In this document: positions 25,107 through 34,600 of the stretch, one piece after another | Numbering within the stretch: the stretch's first letter is position 1 | How the letters are laid out: every line of letters begins with the position of its first letter | Origin: JAIQFV01 sp041494885 | GTDB taxonomy: Bacteria; Acidobacteriota; Terriglobia; JAIQFV01 | Assembly: GCA_041494885.1 (NCBI GenBank) | Contig: JBGQBO010000010.1 | Location: 1 to 64,000, forward strand | Direction: 5' to 3' | DNA length: 64,000 nt | Program-made: the position numbers and the translations under genes | The notes under the pieces: generated by a model | Databases searched by the model: none | Seen by the model: the letters and a program-made list of their open reading frames with translations, nothing else | What the model was told of the DNA's origin: nothing

Positions 25107-27005
25107 ATGGACTTTCGATACTTTTTCTCAGATGACACGAAGTCGCAGATCAGGCGTATCCCTGTGGTCGAACGCCTGCTGGCCGGGGTGTTTATCGTGT
25201 TGGCGGCCGGCTTTGCTTATTTGCAGCTCGTCGAATCGCCGCGATACCTCGATCTGGCCGAGCGCAATCGCGTCCGCTTGATTCCGCTGGTGGCCCCGCG
25301 CGGACGCATCCTGGACCGCGAGGGCCGAGTCATCGTGGATAATCGCTCCGCGTACTCCGTGGCTCTCATGCGTGAGAATGTGAAGAATCTTGATCTTTCC
25401 ATTGATGCGATCGCCGCGGGGTTGGGGTTGGATCGGGCCGCCATCCTGGACCGCATCACAAAATTCAAGCATACGCCCTCCTTTCAGCCGATCATCATCA
25501 AGGAAGATGCCGGTGGCGCCGATGTGGCGTTCGTCGAGGCGCACCGCCTGGAGTACCCGGAACTGGAAATCATGCTGCTCCCGCGACGCAACTATCCCGT
25601 GAATGGAATGGCCGCACACCTCCTCGGCTATGTCGGCGACGTGACTCCGGAGATGTTGGGCAGCAAGGAGTACGCCAATCTCCAGGCGGGCGATGTCGTG
25701 GGAAAGTCGGGCGTCGAGTTCACGTACAACGATCTTTTGACGGGCAAAGACGGGTACAAGCGGGTCATCGTCAATAGCCGCGGACGGGAGATGGGGAAAC
25801 TCGAACAGGTTGACCCCGTTTCCGGAAGGCAACTGAAATTGACCGTGGATTTGGATCTGCAACGGGTCGCTGAGGAGTCGATGACGGACCGCTCCGGCGC
25901 GGTGGTGGTCCTGAATCCGCAAACGGGCGAGGTGCTGGCATTGCTCTCGCATCCTGCATTCGATCCGAATGAATTCGCGGGCCACATGGGCGCAGCGCAG
26001 TGGCAGGCCATCCAGAACGATCCGAACCGACCCCTGCTCAACCGTGCCATCCAAGCCCGCTTTTCACCGGGGTCCGTGTTCAAGATCATTATGGCCACGG
26101 CCGGCATGGAGGCGGGGACCGTGACCCCATCCACCTCGTATCATTGTGCGGGGACCATCATGCTTTACGGAAATCTCTTCCATTGCCATGGAGGGCACGG
26201 CCACGGAACTGTGGGGCTCCACCAAGCCATTGTCAATTCCTGCAACATCTTCTTCTACAACGTCGGCAAGACGCTGGGCATCGACCGGATCAGCTATTAC
26301 GCGCACAAGCTGGGGCTCGGGGACAAGACCGGCATCGATCTGCCGAACGAGGACCCGGGCCTCATTCCCTCTCCCGAATGGAAAAGGAAAGTTCGTTACC
26401 AGCCGTGGTATCTGGGCGAAACCATCTCAGTTTCAATCGGCCAGGGAGCCGTGGGGGTGACCCCCCTGCAACTCGTCCGGTCACTGGGCGGAATTGCCAT
26501 CGGCGGGATATTCCGGCAGCCCCACCTGGTGGATGGACAGCAGAATGAGGGGATCACGACGCCCAATTCGAACCCGGTCGACGAAAAATTTGACCTGAGA
26601 CCGACCACCGTGGATGAGATTACGCGAGGCATGTGGGGGGTGGTGAACGAAGGGGGAACGGGAACGCGGGCGCGGCTCCCTGATGTGCAGGTCTGCGGGA
26701 AGACCGGGACGGTCCAAGTGGTTGGCAGCGGCGCCAAGGTCAAGCAAACGGCAGGGAGCGAGTTCGGCAACCACGGCTGGTTTGTGGCTTTTGCCCCCCG
26801 CGAACATCCTGAAATTGCTGTGGCGGTGATCGTCGAGCACGGCGGCTTTGGCGGTGACATTTCCGCCCCCATCGTGCACGAGATCCTCAAGACTTATTTT
26901 GAAAAAAAGCACATCAAGCCATCGCCCCATGTGCCCTTGCAATTGACCGCGATGCCGAAGGAATTGGCCGTGTCCCACCCGGGGTCAAAAAGGGTCGTGA
27001 ACTGA
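25107..27005 (+). CDS. mrdA: Penicillin-binding protein 2 (peptidoglycan transpeptidase)
   Basis: A 632-residue class B PBP. A single N-terminal span (LLAGVFIVLAAGFAYLQLV) anchors it. The PBP dimerisation/pedestal region follows (VAPRGRILDREGRVIVDNR), then the transpeptidase domain. SPGSVFK near residue 320 is the SxxK active serine, SCN in IVNSCNIFFYN is the SxN motif, and CGKTGTVQ near 530 is the KTG motif. It crosslinks peptidoglycan during elongation and pairs with RodA, whose gene follows 52 bases later. Confidence 0.96.
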   Translation: MDFRYFFSDDTKSQIRRIPVVERLLAGVFIVLAAGFAYLQLVESPRYLDLAERNRVRLIPLVAPRGRILDREGRVIVDNRSAYSVALMRENVKNLDLSIDAIAAGLGLDRAAILDRITKFKHTPSFQPIIIKEDAGGADVAFVEAHRLEYPELEIMLLPRRNYPVNGMAAHLLGYVGDVTPEMLGSKEYANLQAGDVVGKSGVEFTYNDLLTGKDGYKRVIVNSRGREMGKLEQVDPVSGRQLKLTVDLDLQRVAEESMTDRSGAVVVLNPQTGEVLALLSHPAFDPNEFAGHMGAAQWQAIQNDPNRPLLNRAIQARFSPGSVFKIIMATAGMEAGTVTPSTSYHCAGTIMLYGNLFHCHGGHGHGTVGLHQAIVNSCNIFFYNVGKTLGIDRISYYAHKLGLGDKTGIDLPNEDPGLIPSPEWKRKVRYQPWYLGETISVSIGQGAVGVTPLQLVRSLGGIAIGGIFRQPHLVDGQQNEGITTPNSNPVDEKFDLRPTTVDEITRGMWGVVNEGGTGTRARLPDVQVCGKTGTVQVVGSGAKVKQTAGSEFGNHGWFVAFAPREHPEIAVAVIVEHGGFGGDISAPIVHEILKTYFEKKHIKPSPHVPLQLTAMPKELAVSHPGSKRVVN

Positions 27006-27057
27006 GTTCCTCCGGATCTTCAGAAGGGGTATTGACAGGGGTAAACTGAAAGTCGAC

Positions 27058-28146
27058 ATGGCAAAACGAGGCTCCATTTCCGATTTTGATTGGTGGTTGC
27101 TGTTGGCAGTGCTGGCGCTGGCCGGTATCGGTCTGATCGAAATCTATAGCTCCACCATTCACACCAAGTATGCCGGTCTGCATATGCGGCAGTTTTACTG
27201 GGTGCTGTTGGGCCTGGGGCTGATGTGGATTGCCGTGCTCATCGATTACCATTACATCATCGAGCACGTCCCTTTGCTTTATCTGTTTGGCGTGTTGCTC
27301 CTGGTTCTTGTGATGGTGATGGGACAAAGCAACCTCGGCTCGAAGCGGTGGCTGGGATATGGCGCGTATTCGATCCAGCCTTCGGAGGTTTTTAAGCTAA
27401 TCCTCGTCTTGACCCTGGCGCGATACTTCAGCGAGCGACGCAACCGGGAACTCGGTTGGCTCGACTTATTCCAGGTGGGGATCCTGGTCATCATCCCCTT
27501 CGCGCTGATTCTGGCCCAGCCGGATTTGGGAACCGCACTGACCTTCTTTCCGATCCTGGCGGCGGGGCTGTGGCTGGCGGGCATCCGCTGGAAGATGGTG
27601 GTCACGCTGGGTCTCGCCGTCTTGCTGGTCTTGCCCCTGGGGTGGTTCGTGCTCAAACCCTACCAGCGAGATCGCCTGATGACATTTGCTCACTCGGATG
27701 CGGATCCGTTGGGTCGCGGCTACCAGATTGCCCAATCCAAAATTGCCGTCGGTTCGGGGGGATTACTCGGCAAAGGGTTCTTAAACGGCAGTCAAAACCG
27801 CCTGGGTTATGTTCCACATCGCCATACCGACTTCATTTTTTCGGTGGTGGCGGAAGAGCAAGGCTTCCTGGGAGTAATCGTAGTCCTTTCGCTGTTTGCC
27901 TTCGTCATCTTCAGGTCGATTCAGCATGCGCGGACGGCTCGGGATCGGTATGGAGTCTTTATCGTCATGGGTGTGGTGGCCCTGTTTGCGTTCCACGTCA
28001 TTGTCAACGTGGGGGTGATTATCGGCTTCATGCCAGTTACAGGGATCCCCTTGCCCCTGGTAAGTTCCGGAGGTTCCGCAATCCTGACAACTTTCCTGGC
28101 CCTGGGTTTGGTCCTCAACGTCCGCATGCGGCGATACGTCAATTAG
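27058..28146 (+). CDS. rodA: RodA, SEDS peptidoglycan glycosyltransferase
   Basis: A 362-residue, ten-span SEDS-family protein. Conserved pieces are GSKRWLGYGAYSIQPSEVFKL in the middle, AQPDLGTAL, the GRGYQIAQSKIAVGSGG loop that includes the essential acidic/Trp region, HRHTDFIFSVVAEEQGF, and the C-terminal GIPLPLVSSGGSAIL. It polymerises lipid II with PBP2. It is the last gene of the shape block, with about 280 bases before the radical SAM gene. Confidence 0.96.
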   Translation: MAKRGSISDFDWWLLLAVLALAGIGLIEIYSSTIHTKYAGLHMRQFYWVLLGLGLMWIAVLIDYHYIIEHVPLLYLFGVLLLVLVMVMGQSNLGSKRWLGYGAYSIQPSEVFKLILVLTLARYFSERRNRELGWLDLFQVGILVIIPFALILAQPDLGTALTFFPILAAGLWLAGIRWKMVVTLGLAVLLVLPLGWFVLKPYQRDRLMTFAHSDADPLGRGYQIAQSKIAVGSGGLLGKGFLNGSQNRLGYVPHRHTDFIFSVVAEEQGFLGVIVVLSLFAFVIFRSIQHARTARDRYGVFIVMGVVALFAFHVIVNVGVIIGFMPVTGIPLPLVSSGGSAILTTFLALGLVLNVRMRRYVN

Positions 28147-28426
28147 CCCCGTATGAATAAGTATGGAATAAGCACGGGATGGAATTCCATCCTCATTCAG
28201 GTCGGCAAGGCTGACCCACCCCCCGAATCTTTGCCTCCCGGTGCGGTTCGTTCAGACCTCGTCAAAAGGTGAAGAACCCTTCGTCCCGGATAAGTGGAAT
28301 TATGCCATGTCAATTTGAGGGGATTTGATTATATAATCGCCTCCCTAAAGCCGATCCCATGACCCTGAACCTCGGGAGGATGTTCCACTCCCGGCGTGAA
28401 TGACATGAAGGGCAGAAAGTCTTTGT

Positions 28427-31309
28427 ATGGTCACAGGATTCGAACTCGACCGACTCATCCCGCAGGTTGAAAAACCCGTCCGTTACATGGGGGGTGAATG
28501 GAACCAAGTGGTCAAGGACCACGACAGCGTGGATGTTACGGTCGCTCTCTGTTTTCCGGACATATACGAAATCGCCATGTCGCACATGGGTGTCCGCATT
28601 CTCTACTCCCTGTTGAACCGGCGGCCCGACGTCGCCTTCGAGCGCTGTTTCACCCCCTGGATTGATATGCTCGAGAAAATGCGGGAGTATGATGTACCGC
28701 TCACCTCCCTGGAAACCCGCACTCCACTGCACCGGTTCGACATCGTTGGATTCTCTCTCCAGTATGAGATGTCGTTTACCAACATCCTGCTGATGCTCGA
28801 ACGGGGCGGCATTCCGCTTCGCAGTGCCGGGCGCGATTTGAGTTTTCCCCTGGTGATTGCGGGAGGACCCGTCGCCATGTCGCCGGAACCGATCGCGGAT
28901 TTTATCGACGCCTTTGTCATCGGAGACGGTGAAGAAACCCTGGTTAAACTGATCGACCGTGTCAAGGACTGGAAGCTCTCGGGCGACGGGATGAACTCGC
29001 ATGCCGACAAGCTGCAGTTGTTGCGGGAGCTTGCAAAACTGCCGGGCATTTACGTCCCTTCCTTGTACGACGCGGTGGTTCATCCCGGGCATGGCCTGCA
29101 CGTGGTGGTTCCGCGCGAGTCCGGGCTGGCGGTGAAGCGGCCGGCCGGTTACGACCCCGCGTTCTTTGAACTCAACCTGAACCGGGCCCGCCACGCCGAC
29201 GGGACAGCGCCGCCCTTCCCCGTCGTCCGGCAATATGTCGAGAGCATTTCCGACTATCCTTTTCCGACAGATCTCATCGTGCCGTTTGGTGAAATCGTGC
29301 ATGATCGCATCTCGATGGAGATCGCCCGCGGCTGTCTCGACGGTTGCCGTTTCTGCCAAGCCGGCTATACGTATCGGCCTTTGCGCGAGCGTTCGATTGA
29401 TGACATTGTCCATACCATTGTCAAGGCGAGCGAACAGACTGGGTTTGACGAAGCGACGATTGCCTCCCTCTCCACAGCCGACTATTCCTGTTTGAATCCG
29501 TTGATGGAGAAATTGATGGATGAGTTGGAGCATCGCAAGATTGCCCTGTCGCTCACCTCGATGCGGGCGGATTCCATCACACCGGAAATTACTTCGCAGA
29601 TGAAGCGTGTGCGCAAGACGGGTCTCACCCTTGCTCCGGAGGCAGGGACTCAGCGGATGCGCGATATCATCAACAAGAACATTACCGAGGAGTCGGTGCT
29701 CCGGAGCGCGACGACCGCTTTTGACGCGGGATGGGATCTGATCAAGCTTTATTTCATGATCGGCCTCCCCATGGAAACTGAAGAAGACGTTCGGGGCATC
29801 TTCGAGCTGGGAAAAAAGGTCCGGGATCTCAGCAGGCAGTCAAAGCGATCTGTCAACATCAATCTTTCTGCCTCCTCGTTCATCCCGAAGCCGCACACGC
29901 CCTTTCAATGGTTCGGCTTTTGCGACCTGGAGGAAATCAAGGAGAAGCAGCGATTGTTGCGCTCGTTATGCAAGCCTGCACGGATCAATTTCAAGCATCA
30001 CCATCCTGAAACATCACAAATGGAATGCGTGTTGTCTCGAGGGGATCGTCGGGTGGGACGGGTCATCGAGCGGGCCTATCGAAACGGATGCCGGTTCGAC
30101 GGCTGGGATGATCAATTCCGGTATGACGTGTGGTTACAGTCGTTTGAGGAGGAAGGGATAGATTTTCACCAATACCTGAAAGCGATGCCGGTTTTCGACT
30201 CCAACGAATGGCGGGAGTCGAGCGAGTCGGAACGGCGGGATTGTACTGCTTACATCAAGGCGTTGTCGACCATCCGCGTGAAACCGCTCGATGCCTCGGT
30301 CGACTGGACTCCATTGCCCTGGGATCACCTCGACAATCGCGTCGACAAGAAGTTCATTGTCTGGGACTTGAAACGCAGCCTCCAGGCCCGGGTCTCACCC
30401 ACTTGCGGCCCTGACCTGTGCTATAATTGCGGGTTGGAGTGCGAATTTGAGGGGCCTGGCCCAGGAGTCATTCAATCCGTTGAGTCTAAGAAACACGGGC
30501 TTGAAGGCGACATCCACGACCAGGGCAATGATTTGAGCCTGGGGGCTGAAGAGGAAACCCCCGCCGGACCGGCACAAGGCTCGGAGACCAGGCGTTACCG
30601 GGCCTCATTCACTAAGACCGGTCGATCCAAGTTTCTCTCGCACCTCGATCTGATGCGGCTGATCCAGCGTGCCTTTCGTCGTGCGGGGATTCAATTGAAG
30701 TATTCTCAAGGCTTCCATCCGCAGCCCGTTGTTTCTTTCGGCCCTGCCCTGTCTGTCGGGATTGAGGGCACGGACGAGCTTTTGGATTTCGAAGCCGACG
30801 TGGGGTTGGAGGAAACATCGTTTCTATCTGTGATCAACTCCGTACTTCCTGACGGAGTCCGATTTACCCGATTAAAACCAATTGACTTGAACGCGCCTGC
30901 GCCCTCCGCCATCGTCAAAGCGGCCCGATACCAAGTGGAACTGACGGTGGACAGAGTCCGCCGGGCGGACAAGTCAGACCAAGGCTTTCAGGGAGATCTG
31001 AGTTACGAGTGGGTGGCGCGGCAGCTGGAGGCATTCCGGGCCGCCGAATCCTACGTGATCCAGCGAAAGAAGAAGGACCGGGTCGTCCCGACGGATCTCC
31101 GGTCGTTCGTTAGGAAAATCGAGGTCAAAGAGTCCTCCGGTCGCCTCCTTCTCGAGCTTGAAATCGAGATGGGCGAGCGAGGATCAGTCCGACCTCAAGA
31201 AGTTTTGAAACCCATATTGAACCTATCAGACGAGAACTTTCATACGATCAAGCGCGACGCGCTTTTCACCGAACGAAATGGAACTTACTCTCCAGCTTTT
31301 TCCAGCTGA
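28427..31309 (+). CDS. TIGR03960-type radical SAM protein fused to DUF2344
   Basis: A 960-residue protein that joins two families often encoded side by side. Residues ~1-620 are the TIGR03960 radical SAM protein: a B12-like N-terminal part (VALCFPDIYEIAMSHMG), then ARGCLDGCRFCQAGY, the CxxxCxxC cluster near residue 305. A cysteine-rich linker (CGPDLCYNCGLECEF) near 660 leads to the TIGR03936/DUF2344 domain, which starts about residue 725 (RYRASFTKTGRSKFLSHLDL, YSQGFHPQPVVSFGPALSVG). The function is not established; the family is commonly near RNase G and ribosomal genes, as here. A TATAAT box at 28332-28337 may belong to its promoter. The start is the ATG at 28427 with GAAGGGCAG upstream. Confidence 0.9.
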   Translation: MVTGFELDRLIPQVEKPVRYMGGEWNQVVKDHDSVDVTVALCFPDIYEIAMSHMGVRILYSLLNRRPDVAFERCFTPWIDMLEKMREYDVPLTSLETRTPLHRFDIVGFSLQYEMSFTNILLMLERGGIPLRSAGRDLSFPLVIAGGPVAMSPEPIADFIDAFVIGDGEETLVKLIDRVKDWKLSGDGMNSHADKLQLLRELAKLPGIYVPSLYDAVVHPGHGLHVVVPRESGLAVKRPAGYDPAFFELNLNRARHADGTAPPFPVVRQYVESISDYPFPTDLIVPFGEIVHDRISMEIARGCLDGCRFCQAGYTYRPLRERSIDDIVHTIVKASEQTGFDEATIASLSTADYSCLNPLMEKLMDELEHRKIALSLTSMRADSITPEITSQMKRVRKTGLTLAPEAGTQRMRDIINKNITEESVLRSATTAFDAGWDLIKLYFMIGLPMETEEDVRGIFELGKKVRDLSRQSKRSVNINLSASSFIPKPHTPFQWFGFCDLEEIKEKQRLLRSLCKPARINFKHHHPETSQMECVLSRGDRRVGRVIERAYRNGCRFDGWDDQFRYDVWLQSFEEEGIDFHQYLKAMPVFDSNEWRESSESERRDCTAYIKALSTIRVKPLDASVDWTPLPWDHLDNRVDKKFIVWDLKRSLQARVSPTCGPDLCYNCGLECEFEGPGPGVIQSVESKKHGLEGDIHDQGNDLSLGAEEETPAGPAQGSETRRYRASFTKTGRSKFLSHLDLMRLIQRAFRRAGIQLKYSQGFHPQPVVSFGPALSVGIEGTDELLDFEADVGLEETSFLSVINSVLPDGVRFTRLKPIDLNAPAPSAIVKAARYQVELTVDRVRRADKSDQGFQGDLSYEWVARQLEAFRAAESYVIQRKKKDRVVPTDLRSFVRKIEVKESSGRLLLELEIEMGERGSVRPQEVLKPILNLSDENFHTIKRDALFTERNGTYSPAFSS

Positions 31310-31692
31310 CCTCTGGATGAGGCTTATCACTTTTCTGGAAGCAATTTTGAAGGCAACGACCGGTGTGCTCCGCCCCCGTTCCGGAGGTACGGAATGGATG
31401 GGATGTGGGCGCGTGGCCGGGAAGGGTCGCCGGCTCGACGGAGTGGAGTCTCTCTTTGCGAGATTTGGCCGGGGCTTTCATCATCTTCTAGAAAGTAGAT
31501 TTCATTTCACCACCATCTCCGCGGCGCCAAGTTGCGCCGGAGGGTCAGGGCCCGTGCGTGGCCATGTCACGGTGGATTTCGGAGTGAGGCGCGTTGAGCG
31601 CACCGATGGTCGCGGAAGTTCCTGTCTCGAGAGCACCCTGGGGAGAAGCTTCTTTTGCCTCCCATCGGAGGGTCTCGGGAAGGGATTCGGCA
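31310..31692 (+). other. 383-base leader region of the RNase E/G gene
   Basis: No convincing gene. An open plus-strand frame (31278-31820) crosses the gap and both neighbours but has no domain. A 6-bp GC hairpin CGGCGC/GCGCCG with a 6-base loop sits at 31522-31539. The long leader is notable because enterobacterial rne controls its own mRNA through its 5' UTR; any such role here is speculation. Confidence 0.45.
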
Positions 31693-34600
31693 ATGTCCAA
31701 GGAAATGATTATCTCCACGTCTCCCCAAGAGACGAAGGTCGCGATACTCGAAGACGACCAACTGGTCGAAGTTCACATCGAACGGAGCCACGAACAGGGC
31801 CTCGTTGGATCCATCTATAAAGGCCGCGTCACCAAAGTCCTCCCGGGCATGCAGTCCGCGTTCGTCAATGTCGGATTGGAACGCGACGCGTTTCTTTACG
31901 TTTCCGATTTCTTTGAAGATGCTGAAGAATACGACTCTATCGTCGCGACGGTTGAGGACAAGATCGAAAAGCTTGAATCGAGCCCGGGGGATGCGGTAAC
32001 GTATACGCCCCTGGTCATTGAGATCCCCACGCGGCTCGAACCCTCTGAACCCGCGGGGATTTCCTCTGGCGTTCCGACAAGCGGAAAAGTCACACCGGAA
32101 AAGAACCCACCCCTTGCTCAAGCCGCCGTGCTGGCACAGCCGGCTCCCGTTTCCGAAAAGGCGGCGGAGGCGGAAGTTCGACAGGAAATGGAAAAGGGTG
32201 CTTCCGGCCCGGGATCCGCCGAATCAACTCAAAAAAATCAGAATGACCTTGATCGTCAATCGCGCGGTCGATACGGGCGCCGAAGGGGACGGCGGCGGCC
32301 CTGGGAACGACACAAGGAAGAACAGCCGCGCAGCCTCCCGCAGTCTCCCGTTCAGGGACAGCCGTCACCGGTCCCCGCGGTGGTAACCCCGTCCCCGACT
32401 CCATCCCCCGTGGTAAGTACGCTGACTCCGCTGCCAGGAGAATCCCTCTCAAAATTTCAACAATCTCAGGCCGCTCCTGACGAAGCCCCCCTCCAATCCG
32501 CCGGGCTACCATCTTTCGAAGCGGTTGTTCCAGCCGAACCCGCTGTGTCAGCGCCGTCGGACTTGCCGGAACCTGTACAAGCAGCCCCAACCGAAGTCAG
32601 GCAGGTGGAGTCCAAAGAACCCATTGAGATACTGGCGTCGGAACACGCCGTTACGGCGCCTTGGGCTCCGGAGACGCCATTGATTCCCAATCAGCCGGAA
32701 ACCCTTGAACAGGTCGAGAAAATTCTGTCAATTCTCGATGTCCCGGTCGAAGCCGGCCAACTTGCAGCCACTTCGGCGGTGACTCCCTCACCGGCTGATC
32801 CAATGGAAAAAGGGCCGCCCCTTTTGCTGGACGTCACAGAAACAGAACCCGAGGGTGTCGCCAGCGCCCCTGTCCCCGAGCCGGGCACCTCGCGCGATGA
32901 GATCATCGAGCGAATTGAAGAGCCCCTTTCAATGCCATCGGCAGAGGCCGGGATTTTGTCGGAGTTTCCGCTTGCAATCAGCCCTGTCACTGCAGACGCC
33001 GGAAAGATCCAGTCTGAGGGCCCGATAGCCCACACAGAGATGACGGAAGCGTTGGAGACGCCGCAGCAAGCCGTTCCACCTTTTCAGATTGGGCCGGTGG
33101 TTCCGCACGGTTTAGATACCACCTCTGAAGAAGAGTCCAAGGCCTTCCCGGCGTCGGGAATCCTTGAGGCTCCCGTGCTTGAGGTATCGGCGCCATCCCC
33201 TGTTGTTGCCCATGAGATTTTAGTCACCGAAGAAGGCGCGGTAACACAAGTCGAGGAACAGTTCGAGGAGAAAAATCTCCCATCGATCACAATCCCCGAT
33301 TCTGAATTCCGCGAAATGGAAGGCGATGTGGCACCTCGGCCGGGAAGCTCCCTGGCGACTGAGGGAACGATTTCCGAAGAGACGACGCCTTCGAGGCCTG
33401 AGATGGAATTCACGGGAACGGTCGTTCCCGCACCGCGACTGTATGAACCTTCTGAGAGTTCAGAGGAGCCGGTCACTTTGGCGCCTGATCAACCCAGCGT
33501 TAAGGGGACGGGAACTGCTGAGGAGGCCGTGGAGGCACCGGCGCCCGCGCTCACCCTTCCCGGAACACCCCCGGAGACTGGATTGGACGTTGAGCCCGGA
33601 AAATCAGAATCGCTCATGCCTGAGACCCTATCGGGCCCAACTGCGGTCGTTACCGAGGGATCCACGCCTTCGATGACGGACGCCTCCCGACCCCAGCCGA
33701 GGGAAGAAACGAAGCCACAGCGCGTGGGGACACGCTTTGAAAAACCTTATTTTTCGAAACCCTCTCGGGAGCCTCGCCCGTTCGAGGCGAAAGGGTCAGG
33801 GCGGTCTGCACAGCGAGCTTTCCAACCCGAAGTCTATGGCCCGCCGACACCGTACGAGTACATGACGGATGAAGAGAAGGCCGAGTTCAACGCGCGGCGC
33901 GCCCAGGAAAAGTCGTCGGCAAAAATCCTGGATTCCTCGCGCAAACTTACGGCCCCCCAGCCGCGTGACAACAGCTACCAGCGCGGCCGGCGCGGCCGGC
34001 GGGGGCGCAGCAAACGTTTTGCTGATCAAGAGACTCGTCCGGAACAGGCCACTCCTCGTGAGGAGAAGCGCCCCACCTCCCGTCCGCTCATCGCCGAACT
34101 GCTGAGGGAGGGACAGGAAATCCTTGTCCAGATTGCCAAGGAACCGCTCGGAAAGAAAGGGGCTCGGATTACCTCGCATATCGCACTGCCGGGTCGCTAT
34201 CTCGTTTACATGCCCACAGTGGATCACATCGGCGTGTCCCGTAAGATCAGCAGCGAAGAAGAGCGCCGTCGGCTGAAGCGTGTGATTAACGAATTTGGGG
34301 AAGGATTGCCGGGTGGCTTCATCGTGCGCACGGCCGGTGAGGGCCGGACCGAGGAGGAATTAAAACAGGACATCCGTTTTTTGGCCAACACGTGGACCGA
34401 CATCCGCTCCCGTGCGGAAAAGCGGGCCGCCCCGGCGCTGCTCCATCGCGATCTCGGAGTGCTGGAGCGAATTCTGCGTGATCAGCTATCTTCAGAATTC
34501 ACCGCGATCCGCCTCGACAATGAGACCGAATATGCCAAGGTGCTTGAATTCGTGAATCAGTTCCAGCCTGCCCTGGTGGGCCGCGTCAAGCTGCACTTTA

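Noticed and set aside
25128..26054. 308-codon minus-strand ORF opposite mrdA
   Set aside because: Antisense to the PBP2 gene with all transpeptidase motifs; composition is typical of shadow frames.
28310..29533. 407-codon minus-strand ORF opposite the radical SAM fusion
   Set aside because: Antisense shadow of a clear CxxxCxxC radical SAM gene; no domain, no ribosome site.
31278..31820. 180-codon plus-strand ORF bridging the radical SAM fusion and the RNase gene
   Set aside because: Overlaps the ends of both neighbours in another frame and has no domain or ribosome site; treated as leader sequence.
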